Both the position numbers and the translations under genes were made by a program. Below, in pieces: positions 26,423 through 35,871 of a stretch of DNA of 64,000 nucleotides. This DNA comes from Pseudomonadota bacterium (lineage in GTDB: Bacteria > Desulfobacterota > Desulfobacteria > Desulfobacterales > RPRI01): NCBI GenBank assembly GCA_018830925.1, contig JAHJRK010000203.1:1-64000 (forward strand), given 5' to 3'. The notes under the pieces are model-generated. The model searched no databases, was not told the DNA's origin, and was given only the letters and a program-made list of their open reading frames with translations. Every line of letters begins with the position of its first letter. Within the stretch, counting starts at the first letter, position 1.

Positions 26423-28624
26423 ATGACATCGATATTGGAAGAACTTAATCTGGAAATTGAGAACCTGTCTCTTGAAACCGTGATGCTTGATGCAGATGAT
26501 ATCTCAGGTCTTGGAAAAGCCATAAAATCAATCGAGTCTATCCTGGAACTGTCGAAACCATTAAAAGAGAGTGCTCTGACTTCGATCACGGAAGCTATGA
26601 AACAGTATGTTGAAGAAGCTATTTTAGGAGAAAGGAAGGATTTGGGGCCTTTTGAAAGAGGCATCTCCACGTTACAGGAAATGGTCAGGGATATTGCCAA
26701 AGGAAAAAAAATTAATGGGGATACCGCTGCTCTGATTGCCAACCCGGACAGTAACCCATCAGATTCGTCTGAATCGACCGAAGATTCCGCCACACTGATT
26801 GGCGGACCTTCGGCAGGGGCCGGGGATTCCGCAACGAAAATGAGCCAGGAGGACAGGGAAATTATTTCCGACTTTGTTGCCGAGTCCCTTGAGAACCTGG
26901 GGACGATTGAAGTCCGGCTTATTGATCTTGAGCAGGACCCCACGGATATCGAAACGATCAATGCCATATTCAGACCTTTCCATACCGTTAAAGGCGTTTC
27001 AGGCTTTCTCAATTTTAACAAGATCAATAAATTCGCTCATATAGTGGAAAATTTACTGGATAAGGCCCGAAACGGCGAATTGCGTATCGACGGTGAAATA
27101 GTTGATGTTATTTTAGAAAGTGTCGACCTGTTGAAGGGAATGATCGGAAGCGTCCGGGACTCGCTCGATACCGGCAAACCTTTTGAGGGTGATGAGGATA
27201 TCAGTCAGATCAAGTTGAAAATAGAGCAACTTATTTCCTCACCGGTTCAGGGAGAGGGTAAAAGACTATTAGGGGAAATGCTGGTTGCAAGTGGAACGGT
27301 AACCGATGCGGATATAAAAGAGGCACTCGATGTCCAGCAAAAGGAGCCCGATAAGAAAATAGGCGAGATACTTGTTGAGCAGGAAAAAATAAAAACGAAG
27401 GCTGTCGTTTCCACTCTAAGAGAGCAGAAACGGACCGACAGCACCGTTGATATGCTTCAGGTGAAGGTGGACACCACAAAGCTGGATAGTATCGTTGACA
27501 TGGTCGGTGAACTGGCGATTGCCCAGTCAATGCTCAGGCAGCATGAAGTGGTTGTAAACAGCAAAGACAGAAAGCTGGATCAGATAACCAACCAGTTAAA
27601 TCTTATTACATCCGGCCTGCAAAATATTGCCATGTCCATGAGGATGGTGCCGATAAAAAACACCTTTCAAAAGATGCTGCGGCTTGTGCGTGACCTTGCC
27701 AAGAAAGCGGACAAGGATATACAGCTTGTCATGTCCGGTGAAGATACCGAGATAGACAGAAATATAATGGAAGAAATTTATGAGCCGATGGTTCATATGA
27801 TTCGAAACTCGGTAGACCACGGTCTCGAACTTCCGGATGAAAGAGAGGCTAAAAACAAACCGCGACAGGGGACCATTCATTTAAAAGCATATCACAGGGG
27901 TGGCAATATCGTTATCGAAATAATGGATGACGGCCGTGGATTGAACAGGGAAAAAATCCTGAAGAAGGCGGTCTCCACCGGCCTGATCAAGCAGGAAGAT
28001 AAATTATCGGATGCCGAAATCGACAACCTGATTTTTCATCCCGGTTTTTCGACCGCTGAAAAGGTAACGGACATATCCGGAAGAGGCGTCGGGACGGATG
28101 TTGTAAAAAGCAAAATTGAAAAGTTAAGAGGAAGGGTCGAGGTGCGGTCTGTTACGGGTAAAGGGTCTACATTTTTCATGCGGCTGCCGCTTACCCTGGC
28201 AATCGTGGATGGAATGATAGTTAAAGTGGCGAACGAAAGATATATCATTCCCACATTGAATATTCAGGAATCCTTCAGGCCAAAGGAAGATGAATATTTT
28301 ACCGTAAAGGGTGAAGGTGAAATGATCAGGGTCAGGAACACCCTGATCCCCCTGGTACGTCTTGAACGGCTTTTCGGGTTAAACGGGTGCGGTTCTTCGG
28401 ATCAAACCAGGGTCGCGCCGTGGGAAAAACTGGTCGTGGTTGTTGAAAACCAGGAAAAGAAAATATGCCTGCTTGTGGATGAGCTGATCGGCCAGGAGGA
28501 AATCGTCATTAAAAGTCTGGGTGGATGGCTTAAAGGGATCAAGGGTGTGGCCGGTTCGGTGATAATGGGAGATGGCAGGGTCGGACTCATCCTTGATATA
28601 GGAAGCATATTTCAGATGGTATGA
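26423..28624 (+). CDS. cheA: Chemotaxis histidine kinase CheA
   Basis: 733 aa from the ATG at 26423; a TTG directly before it is also in frame. There is an N-terminal helical extension (about 1-95), then a linker. The Hpt domain has phospho-His H187 in FHTVKG. Next come an acidic helical linker with a repeated LVEQ/IGEILVEQ stretch, the dimerisation helices, the HATPase with NSVDHGLE, MDDGRG and GRGVGTDV, and a C-terminal CheW-like domain. It phosphorylates CheY and CheB. A canonical P2 domain is not obvious. Residues about 121-136 (ATLIGGPSAGAG) are translated CCGCCA/TGGCGG palindromic repeat (26783-26829). No cheW lies in this operon. Confidence 0.95.
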   Translation: MTSILEELNLEIENLSLETVMLDADDISGLGKAIKSIESILELSKPLKESALTSITEAMKQYVEEAILGERKDLGPFERGISTLQEMVRDIAKGKKINGDTAALIANPDSNPSDSSESTEDSATLIGGPSAGAGDSATKMSQEDREIISDFVAESLENLGTIEVRLIDLEQDPTDIETINAIFRPFHTVKGVSGFLNFNKINKFAHIVENLLDKARNGELRIDGEIVDVILESVDLLKGMIGSVRDSLDTGKPFEGDEDISQIKLKIEQLISSPVQGEGKRLLGEMLVASGTVTDADIKEALDVQQKEPDKKIGEILVEQEKIKTKAVVSTLREQKRTDSTVDMLQVKVDTTKLDSIVDMVGELAIAQSMLRQHEVVVNSKDRKLDQITNQLNLITSGLQNIAMSMRMVPIKNTFQKMLRLVRDLAKKADKDIQLVMSGEDTEIDRNIMEEIYEPMVHMIRNSVDHGLELPDEREAKNKPRQGTIHLKAYHRGGNIVIEIMDDGRGLNREKILKKAVSTGLIKQEDKLSDAEIDNLIFHPGFSTAEKVTDISGRGVGTDVVKSKIEKLRGRVEVRSVTGKGSTFFMRLPLTLAIVDGMIVKVANERYIIPTLNIQESFRPKEDEYFTVKGEGEMIRVRNTLIPLVRLERLFGLNGCGSSDQTRVAPWEKLVVVVENQEKKICLLVDELIGQEEIVIKSLGGWLKGIKGVAGSVIMGDGRVGLILDIGSIFQMV
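26783..26829 (+). repeat. Intergenic palindromic repeat embedded in cheA
   Basis: ATTCCGCCACACTGATTGGC then GGACCTTCGGCAGGGG. It matches the intergenic copy near 23916-23950 at nearly all positions over about 35 bases. It stays in frame and adds a Gly/Ala/Ser-rich stretch in a linker. Confidence 0.85.
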
Positions 28625-28634
28625 GGGAATCATA

Positions 28635-29123
28635 ATGGATCTTGTAGTCGGTGTCGGAGACATGAAAGTAAGCAATAACCCGGAAGCGGTTATAATAACA
28701 TATGCCCTTGGGTCCTGTATCGGAGTGGCGATTTACGATCCGTTTGTAAAAGTGGGCGGAGTACTTCATTACATGCTGCCGGAATCGAGCCTTGATCCGG
28801 TTAAAGCCGGAAATAATCCTTTCATGTTCGGAGACACCGGCATACCGCTTCTTTTTAAAGAGAGCTACAAGTTGGGCGCCGTGAAAAACCGCCTTAAGGT
28901 CATTGTCCTTGGCGGGGCACAGATCCTCGACCAGGGCGGGCTGTTTAATATCGGTAACCGCAACCACACCGTACTCAGGAAAATGTTCTGGAAAAATAAC
29001 ATAACGACTGATTTTGAAGATGTTGGAGGAACTGTAAACCGGACATTAAAGCTTGGAATAAAAGAGGGCGAAGCCATTATGAGGATATCCGGCAATGAAT
29101 TGAGAAAAATAAAATGGATATAG
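28635..29123 (+). CDS. cheD: Receptor deamidase CheD
   Basis: 162 aa, the usual size. The catalytic Cys C28 is in LGSCIGV and the catalytic His H45 in GGVLHYMLP, with GGAQIL and GNRNH further on. CheD deamidates MCP glutamines to glutamates and often binds CheC/CheX-type phosphatases, one of which lies four genes on. The start follows GAGGGAATCATA. The 3' end overlaps the HDOD gene by 10 bp. Confidence 0.93.
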   Translation: MDLVVGVGDMKVSNNPEAVIITYALGSCIGVAIYDPFVKVGGVLHYMLPESSLDPVKAGNNPFMFGDTGIPLLFKESYKLGAVKNRLKVIVLGGAQILDQGGLFNIGNRNHTVLRKMFWKNNITTDFEDVGGTVNRTLKLGIKEGEAIMRISGNELRKIKWI

Positions 29124-29971
29124 ATAAAATCATACAAAAAATCGATTCTCTGAGTCCTGTTTCCTTTACGGGCAGCAGGATTATGGCTATCATCTCCAAT
29201 CCCAACAGTTCTCTGTCGGAGATAGTCGATGTTATCAAGTACGATCAGGTTATGACCGCGAATCTTCTCAGGATATGCAACTCAGCTTACTTCGGTTTGA
29301 GAACAAAAGTCGTATCCGTCAGACAGGCGATCGCCTACCTCGGAATGAATAATATAGCCGGCGCCGTGATGATGGGACACTTCTCAAAAAATTTCACCGC
29401 TGCCCAGAAAGGTTATGATCTGGGTGAAGGCGAGCTGTGGAAATATTCGGTCTCTTCGGCGCTCATCGCCAAGAGTCTGGCGGAAAAACAACGTCTTAAT
29501 AACATACCCTGTCTTTTCACATCGGCGCTGTTGAAAGATATAGGCAAGATAATATTAAGCACTCACATCAAAGAAGCATTTCAAAAAATTGTATTATGCG
29601 TGCAGAATGAAGGGATGACATTTCTTGATGCGGAAAAGAAGATAATTGGAATCGATCATGCCGAATTGGGCGCCAGGGTCGCTGAAAAATGGAGATTCAG
29701 TCCGGAGATGGTGTTTATTATCAGGAACCATCATGATCCCCTGAAGATTCTGCTCGAGGATGATCTTTCAATTCCGATCATTTATCTGGCCGATACAATA
29801 TGCATGATGGTCGGAATCGGTGGAGGGGCGGACGGGCTCGCATACAGGTATTATCAGGAAGTAATGAGCCGGTTGAATTTTACGGATATCGATTTGCAGA
29901 AAACAATTGCCGATTTCTGGGGACAGATTAAGGCGGTTGAGGAAATGGTTAATATGTCGGGAGGGAATTAA
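29114..29971 (+). CDS. HDOD-domain protein
   Basis: 285 aa. HDOD fold: SLSEIVDVIKYDQVMTANLL (about 35-54), CNSAYFG, and HAELGARVAEKWRFSPEMVFIIRNHH (written in shorter pieces in the protein). The metal-binding His/Asp of true HD phosphodiesterases are only partly kept, as usual for HDOD. Such proteins are regulatory and common in che and c-di-GMP loci. It overlaps cheD by 10 bp and is followed by the cheY-like gene after one base, so it is translated as part of the operon. Confidence 0.87.
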   Translation: MDIDKIIQKIDSLSPVSFTGSRIMAIISNPNSSLSEIVDVIKYDQVMTANLLRICNSAYFGLRTKVVSVRQAIAYLGMNNIAGAVMMGHFSKNFTAAQKGYDLGEGELWKYSVSSALIAKSLAEKQRLNNIPCLFTSALLKDIGKIILSTHIKEAFQKIVLCVQNEGMTFLDAEKKIIGIDHAELGARVAEKWRFSPEMVFIIRNHHDPLKILLEDDLSIPIIYLADTICMMVGIGGGADGLAYRYYQEVMSRLNFTDIDLQKTIADFWGQIKAVEEMVNMSGGN

Positions 29972-29972
29972 A

Positions 29973-30401
29973 ATGTCATTTAATGTTCTGATAGTTGATG
30001 ATTCTTCGTCAATGCGGGCGGTAATAAAAAGGACAATCAAGTTATCCGGATTTGATGTCGGTGAGTACTTTGAGGCGGAAGATGGCAGGGAAGCTTTGGA
30101 ACTGCTTTCAAATAAATGGGTCGATATCGTTTTATCCGATATAAATATGCCCAATATGACCGGCATGGAACTTATAGCAGAGATGAAAAAAAACGAACTG
30201 CTCAGTTCGATTCCCGTGATACTGGTAACAACTGAAGGAAGTGAAAAAAAAATACAGGAATCGATCCGGCTGGGAGCAAACAAATATATCAAAAAACCGT
30301 TTTTCCCGGAAGAAATAATAAAAGCATTGCGCAGTTTAATGGGAGAGGAGGTCTGTGATGTCAGAGGAGATGATGAAAGCAATGCATCAGGCGATTTCTG
30401 A
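29973..30401 (+). CDS. Single-domain response regulator (CheY-like)
   Basis: 142 aa from the ATG at 29973 (GGGAGGGAATT upstream). Receiver with acidic pair D9/D10, phospho-Asp D56 (VLSDINMP), the Thr in LVTTEGS and the Lys in IKKPF. The last 20 residues past the receiver fold overlap the next gene by 44 bp. A second CheY-like gene (33208-33585) follows the CheZ gene and is the better candidate for the motor-binding CheY. This one may serve as phosphate sink or act with the CheX-like protein (inference). Confidence 0.88.
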   Translation: MSFNVLIVDDSSSMRAVIKRTIKLSGFDVGEYFEAEDGREALELLSNKWVDIVLSDINMPNMTGMELIAEMKKNELLSSIPVILVTTEGSEKKIQESIRLGANKYIKKPFFPEEIIKALRSLMGEEVCDVRGDDESNASGDF

Positions 30402-30840
30402 TGTGATGAATAAGATGTTCTTTCTGTCGCTGCAGATCAATGAAAAGGCTCTTGCCCTTAGTGAATGGTTTTCAGGCAAACATCCTCTGGTCGGAGCAAC
30501 CATAAATTTTACAGGCCCTTCGTCAGGTTATTCATACCTGTTGATACCGGCAGAAGTTGCTAGGGAGATAACCGCCAACTTTTTGGGTGTTTCTGAAAAA
30601 GCCATAAGCGAAAAACAGGAAAAAGATACCGTTAAAGAGGCCCTGAACATGATTGCCGGCCGCATGTTTTCACAATTCGACGCGAAAGGGGCCTTCCAGA
30701 CAGGCATCCCCGAATTGATCAATGAAAGCGGGCTCGTGGCCGGTCAGCTTGACAGCTTTAATAACGGAGCCATTTTCATTGAGACGGAGCATAGCCATAT
30801 GGCGGCCGGAATAGTTATGAAACAGGTGGATAGGCTATAG
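30358..30840 (+). CDS. cheX: CheX/CheC-family chemotaxis phosphatase-like protein
   Basis: 160 aa from the ATG at 30358 (GAGAGGAGG upstream). CheX-type fold: AISDVMNKMFFLSLQI near the start, ISEKQEKDTVKEALNMIAGRMF (about 83-104), where the E-x2-N pair of CheC/CheX/FliY phosphatases appears as KEALNMIAG. That would place catalytic Glu and Asn in this helix. These enzymes remove phosphate from CheY. It overlaps the CheY-like gene by 44 bp in another frame, which suggests tight coupling. Confidence 0.7.
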   Translation: MSEEMMKAMHQAISDVMNKMFFLSLQINEKALALSEWFSGKHPLVGATINFTGPSSGYSYLLIPAEVAREITANFLGVSEKAISEKQEKDTVKEALNMIAGRMFSQFDAKGAFQTGIPELINESGLVAGQLDSFNNGAIFIETEHSHMAAGIVMKQVDRL

Positions 30841-30940
30841 ACTGATAGGCTGAAGGCGGATAGGTTGTAGGGTGATAAGCTGTAGACTGTAGACTAATAG
30901 CCTACAGCCTAACAGCCTAACAGCCTACAACCTAAAATAA
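30838..30940. repeat. Type B heptad repeat hairpin between cheX and cheB
   Basis: TAGACTG/TAGGCTG/AGGCGGA units, then inverted TAGCCTA/CAGCCTA units starting near 30897. Long imperfect stem in the transcript. Confidence 0.75.
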
Positions 30941-32005
<1,065 letters not shown>

Positions 32006-32019
32006 CGACTTCGTAACTA

Positions 32020-32290
32020 CTAAGGTAGTTAGACTGTAGGCTGTAGACTGTTAGTCTGAAGAAAGATAGGCTGAAGGCTATAGACTGTTAGACTGTAGGA
32101 ATTATCCCTAACTCCGATAAACGGGATAAGTAAGTTTACAAGATTATTTCTTGCCACTCTTTTAAGTACCCCCTTGAGGAGTAGAAAAACGCAGGAAATA
32201 ATCTCTTACTTACTAAAAGCCTACAGACTAACAGTCTACAGCCTAAATACCTTCGGCCTACAGTCTAAACAACCTGAGTAGTAACGGAGA
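32020..32290. repeat. Type B repeats enclosing a long hairpin upstream of cheZ
   Basis: TAGACTG/TAGGCTG units at 32025-32100 and inverted CAGACTA/CAGTCTA units at 32220-32270. Between them, arms at 32130-32154 and 32191-32213 pair over about 23 bases (GTAAGTTTACAAGATTATTT against its near complement). A related hairpin lies before motA. The loop carries AGTACCCCCTTGAGG, the inverse of the 27-bp repeat core. Confidence 0.7.
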
Positions 32291-32310
32291 GCAAAGGAGA
32301 AGATGATAAA

Positions 32311-33096
32311 ATGTCAGAACGGTTGAAAAAGAAAATTTTAAATGTTGTTAACGGAAAGCTTTCAGAAGCTGAGATAGTGGAAGTAGTCCGTTTTATTAAA
32401 CAAGTGGCATCGAGCAATCTGTATGAAGACGAGCAATTTTTCAAGGAGATTGCTTATGAAATGACCGGGGCAGTCAAGGAACTGGCTCTGCTGGTGATTG
32501 ATTTCAGGCGGGATTTAAAGAATAAAGTTCATCCCGAATTGAATGATCTGGCAACAAAATATATTCCCGAAGCAGCCGACCAGCTTGAGGGTATTATTGA
32601 AACTACCGAAAAAGCCGCCAACAAGATCATGGATAATCTCGATTTGCTGCAGGAACAGACCACGAAAATGGAAGGTATTGTTGCCTCTTTCAAATCCGGA
32701 AAGATGAGAGTGCCGGGGAAGAATATGGAATCTATTGAGGTTGATATTGATCCTCAACTTGTTGAAAAGATAACGCCTCTGCTTGATCACATTGAAATAA
32801 CTGAACAAAATAACACGGCATTGATAACGGATATGTTTGTTCAAATGAGCTTTCAGGACCTGACCGGTCAACGCATTAAAAAGATTATGACTCTTGTACA
32901 TCAGATGGAGGAAAAGCTGAAAAAAATGGTTGTCTGTTTCGGGGTAAAACTTTCAGCAAAGGAGAAGAATCCTGATATTTCCTCTGAGGAATTACAGCGG
33001 GTAGTTGATGAAAAGGTGTTTGCGCTGTCAGGCCCACAGAAGGCAGGGCAGGGGCTTGACCAGGGGGATATCGACAGTCTCCTGGCAAGTTTATAA
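32311..33096 (+). CDS. cheZ: CheY-P phosphatase CheZ
   Basis: 261 aa, almost entirely helical. The active-site helix SFQDLTGQRIKK (about 177-188) has the conserved Asp and Gln of CheZ. A disordered linker leads to the C-terminal GDIDSLLASL, the CheY-binding peptide. That peptide resembles the FliM N-terminus in this genome (SQEEVDSLL). It dephosphorylates CheY. Having both CheZ and a CheX-like protein in one cluster is uncommon. The start is preceded by AAAGGAGAAGATG. Confidence 0.92.
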   Translation: MSERLKKKILNVVNGKLSEAEIVEVVRFIKQVASSNLYEDEQFFKEIAYEMTGAVKELALLVIDFRRDLKNKVHPELNDLATKYIPEAADQLEGIIETTEKAANKIMDNLDLLQEQTTKMEGIVASFKSGKMRVPGKNMESIEVDIDPQLVEKITPLLDHIEITEQNNTALITDMFVQMSFQDLTGQRIKKIMTLVHQMEEKLKKMVVCFGVKLSAKEKNPDISSEELQRVVDEKVFALSGPQKAGQGLDQGDIDSLLASL

Positions 33097-33104
33097 TTGG
33101 TAAC

Positions 33105-33183
33105 TGAACCGGTGGGTAGACTGAAGGCTGCAGGCTGTTAGGTAAAACTAAAAAACTAATAGCTTAAGGCCTAATAGACTAAT
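33105..33183. repeat. Type B heptad repeat between cheZ and cheY
   Basis: TAGACTG/AGGCTGC/AGGCTGT then inverted TAATAGC/AGGCCTA units. Short and degenerate. Confidence 0.55.
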
Positions 33184-33207
33184 TGTATGATATGTAAAGG
33201 ATGATGG

Positions 33208-33585
33208 ATGATGGATTTAAACATGAAGGTTCTTATTGTTGACGATTTTGCCACGATGAGAAGAATCATAAAAAACATCTTAAAGCAGACCGGGTTTACC
33301 AATATTTTTGAAGCCGAAGATGGTAAAAGCGCTTTAAAGATGCTTCAGAACGATAAATTCGATCTGATATTGTGTGACTGGAATATGCCCGAAATGCCGG
33401 GAATAGAGTTGCTGGGCAAGGTACGGGCTGATGAACAATTGAAGGGCATACCCTTTGTGATGGTTACGGCCGAGGCTCAGAAGGAGAATATTATCGCGGC
33501 GGTCAAAGCCGGCGTAAACAGCTATATCGTAAAACCGTTTACTGCTGAAATCGTTGAACAAAAACTGAAAAAACTTTTCGTCTGA
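33208..33585 (+). CDS. cheY: Chemotaxis response regulator CheY
   Basis: 125 aa. Acidic pair D12/D13, phospho-Asp D57 (ILCDWNMP), Thr in VMVTAEA, Lys in IVKPF. FILCDWNMP and the AEAQKENII region are characteristic of motor-type CheY. When phosphorylated it binds FliM and FliN to change rotation. Start at 33208 or at the next ATG (33211); AAAGG lies upstream. Next to cheZ, its phosphatase. Confidence 0.95.
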   Translation: MMDLNMKVLIVDDFATMRRIIKNILKQTGFTNIFEAEDGKSALKMLQNDKFDLILCDWNMPEMPGIELLGKVRADEQLKGIPFVMVTAEAQKENIIAAVKAGVNSYIVKPFTAEIVEQKLKKLFV

Positions 33586-33684
33586 TTTTTTTCTTTATTT
33601 TAAACAACGAATTAAGTATGATTATTCACGTCGGGCTCGGTGAAAAACATGAAGTCCGGGGACGAAGATAAAGGAGGGTCAATT

Positions 33685-34083
33685 ATGGATATAAAAAAAA
33701 TAAATCAGGTGGGACAACTGCGGCCGTCAGCTTTTGACGGGATAACTAACGATAAGGGTTTTAAGCAGATCTTTGACCGGAAGCTTTCCGAAGTCAACAG
33801 TATTGCTAGCCCGACTTCTGCTGATCCTAAGACCGATTTGCTTGACCATAGTGATAAAGTGCTTGATCTTTTAGATGATTACGCAAAAGAATTGGGTAAT
33901 CCGCTAAAGACATTAAAAGAGATTGAACCGATAGTTTCCCGTATCGAAAAAGAGGTTGACCTTATCGAATCGAAGGCAGCAGGAATTGTTCATCAAGACA
34001 GGGAATTTGAACGATTCGTCAGAGACCTGTCAGTTACCGCACAAGTTGCCGTATTGAAGTTTCAGCGGGGAGATTATTTATAG
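33685..34083 (+). CDS. Conserved-looking small protein of unknown function
   Basis: 132 aa from the ATG at 33685, chosen for the AAAGGAGGG site 6 bases before it; an in-frame ATG at 33640 lacks one. No signal peptide or membrane segment. The C-terminal 90 residues are predicted helical with an acidic/hydrophobic pattern and end in VAVLKFQRGDYL. I recognise no family. It lies between cheY and an NtrC-type activator, 59 bp before the latter, so a role in motility control is plausible but unproven. Confidence 0.65.
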   Translation: MDIKKINQVGQLRPSAFDGITNDKGFKQIFDRKLSEVNSIASPTSADPKTDLLDHSDKVLDLLDDYAKELGNPLKTLKEIEPIVSRIEKEVDLIESKAAGIVHQDREFERFVRDLSVTAQVAVLKFQRGDYL

Positions 34084-34142
34084 GGTAACCATTCCGCCTT
34101 TGCCTCCTTGAACCTTGGAAGTTGCAAAAAAGGTAAAATGAT

Positions 34143-35528
34143 ATGGAAAAAATTCTGGTCGTAGAAGACAATCTTTTTGAGGCAAAAATAATCGTGAGTG
34201 TCTTAAAAGGAAAAGGCTATGAAGCGTCGTTAGCTTCAGACGGGGTGACCGGAATAAGGGAACTGGAGAACAATTCATATGATCTGGTGCTCACCGATCT
34301 CATAATGCCCGATCTGGACGGAATGGGTGTACTCAACCATGTTGTTAACAAGTGCCCTAAGACCAAGTGCATCATCCTCACCGGCCATGCAACCATAAAG
34401 AGTTCCGTTGAGGCGATTAAACAGGGGGCCTTTGATTATATTACAAAGCCCATTGCGTCAACCGAACTTCTCCTGGTCGTAGAGAAAGCCCTTCAATTTA
34501 AGAATCTTGAAGAAGAAAATATCCGGCTTAAAAGAGAGTTGAAAAAAAGGTATTCGCGTACCAATATTATCGGTACCAGCAAGGCTATGGAGAATGTATT
34601 CGGCCTGATTGAAAAAGTGGCCGATACGGACATTACGGTACTCATTCAGGGTCCAAGCGGTACAGGCAAGGAATTGATTGCAAGGGCTATTCATTATGAC
34701 AGCGACCGGGGGGAGAAGCCTCTGGTGGTTATCAATTGTGGCGCGATTCCCGAAGCCTTGCTGGAGAGTGAGCTGTTCGGACATGAAAAAGGATCGTTTA
34801 CCGGAGCCCACAAGAGCCGGGTTGGCAGGTTTGAAATGGCAAACGGAGGCACCATATTTCTGGATGAGATAGGGGAGATGAGCCCGGCATTGCAGGTAAA
34901 ACTGCTAAGAGTGCTTCAGGATCAGCGGTTTGAAAGGGTCGGCGGAACCAAAACCATTCATGTTGACGTACGCATTATCGCGGCTACCAACAAAAACTTA
35001 ACGGTTGCAATTAACAACAACACATTCCGGGAGGACCTTTATTACAGGTTGAATGTGATCATGATCAAGGCTCCTCCATTGAAACAGCGTAAATCCGATA
35101 TCCCTTTACTCGTCAACTATTTTATGAAGAAATTTCAAAAAAAAGACAAAGAAACAATCACGGGGTTCAGCCCCGATGCTATGAATGCCATGCTTGAGTT
35201 CGTCTGGCCCGGGAACGTCAGAGAGCTTGAAAATGTTATAAGGCAATTAGTTGTCCTTTGTGAGAACCCGATCGTAGAGTTTGAAGATCTTCCGGAACAT
35301 ATTCAGCAAACGGAAATATCAGTTACCAGGAGCGAAGCTGCACAATTCCTTGAAGAGGGCCTTTCCCTTGATAATGCGGTTAAAGTCTACGAAAGAAAGC
35401 TCATAATTGAAGCCATGGAAAAGAGTAATGGAATTAAAGCAAAGGCTGCAAAGCTGCTCAATATTAAAAGAACCACGCTTGTCGAGAAGATGAAAAAGCA
35501 GAACTTTTCCAAATCAGTCTGCGCATGA
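34143..35528 (+). CDS. Sigma-54-dependent response regulator (NtrC family)
   Basis: 461 aa. Receiver (D52 in VLTDLIMP), AAA+ domain with Walker A GPSGTGKE, the sigma-54 contact loop as GSFTGA, Walker B GGTIFLDEIGEM, the Arg fingers in FREDLYYRLNV, and a C-terminal Fis-type helix-turn-helix (KAKAAKLLNIKRTTLVEK). It fits a FlrC/FlgR-like activator for the sigma-54 promoters seen before flagellar and chemotaxis genes. The cognate kinase is not adjacent. The last gene of the che block; a long repeat gap follows. Confidence 0.92.
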   Translation: MEKILVVEDNLFEAKIIVSVLKGKGYEASLASDGVTGIRELENNSYDLVLTDLIMPDLDGMGVLNHVVNKCPKTKCIILTGHATIKSSVEAIKQGAFDYITKPIASTELLLVVEKALQFKNLEEENIRLKRELKKRYSRTNIIGTSKAMENVFGLIEKVADTDITVLIQGPSGTGKELIARAIHYDSDRGEKPLVVINCGAIPEALLESELFGHEKGSFTGAHKSRVGRFEMANGGTIFLDEIGEMSPALQVKLLRVLQDQRFERVGGTKTIHVDVRIIAATNKNLTVAINNNTFREDLYYRLNVIMIKAPPLKQRKSDIPLLVNYFMKKFQKKDKETITGFSPDAMNAMLEFVWPGNVRELENVIRQLVVLCENPIVEFEDLPEHIQQTEISVTRSEAAQFLEEGLSLDNAVKVYERKLIIEAMEKSNGIKAKAAKLLNIKRTTLVEKMKKQNFSKSVCA

Positions 35529-35710
35529 TCAGGGGACGAAGAGCGAATATAGAATGTCGAATATCGATGTTCGAGGTACGAGAAAGGCTTAAAGTGTGAA
35601 GCGAAAGCCGTGAATCGTAAATCGTGAATCGATCAACGAACCACGAACGACGAAGTCCGATGTCCGAAATTCGATGTACGAAGTCCGATATTCGATTCAT
35701 GGCCACTGAC
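35528..35710. repeat. Type C and related heptad repeats
   Basis: GAATATC/GATGTTC and AATCGTG/GTCCGAT/ATTCGAT units, largely in 7-bp register, with inverted partners. Apart from this the gap to the next promoter is AT-rich and empty. Confidence 0.6.
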
Positions 35711-35839
35711 CACCGATAAGTTTTATCGTCAAAGTAATGACATCCCACCATATACTATCTCGTCACAGATCCAATATTCAACATCTTATAATAATTATAA
35801 ATAGCAGATAATATGTGCTTTGTCTGGGGCTTTATCCCA

Positions 35840-35856
35840 TTGGCATAGTAATTGCT
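35840..35856 (+). promoter_or_regulatory. Sigma-54 promoter before the TPR gene
   Basis: TTGGCATAGTAATTGCT, with GG and GC 12 bases apart. The predicted start of transcription (about 35867) lies only about 5 bases before the ATG at 35872. Confidence 0.7.
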
Positions 35857-35871
35857 CGTTACCTCTGATAT

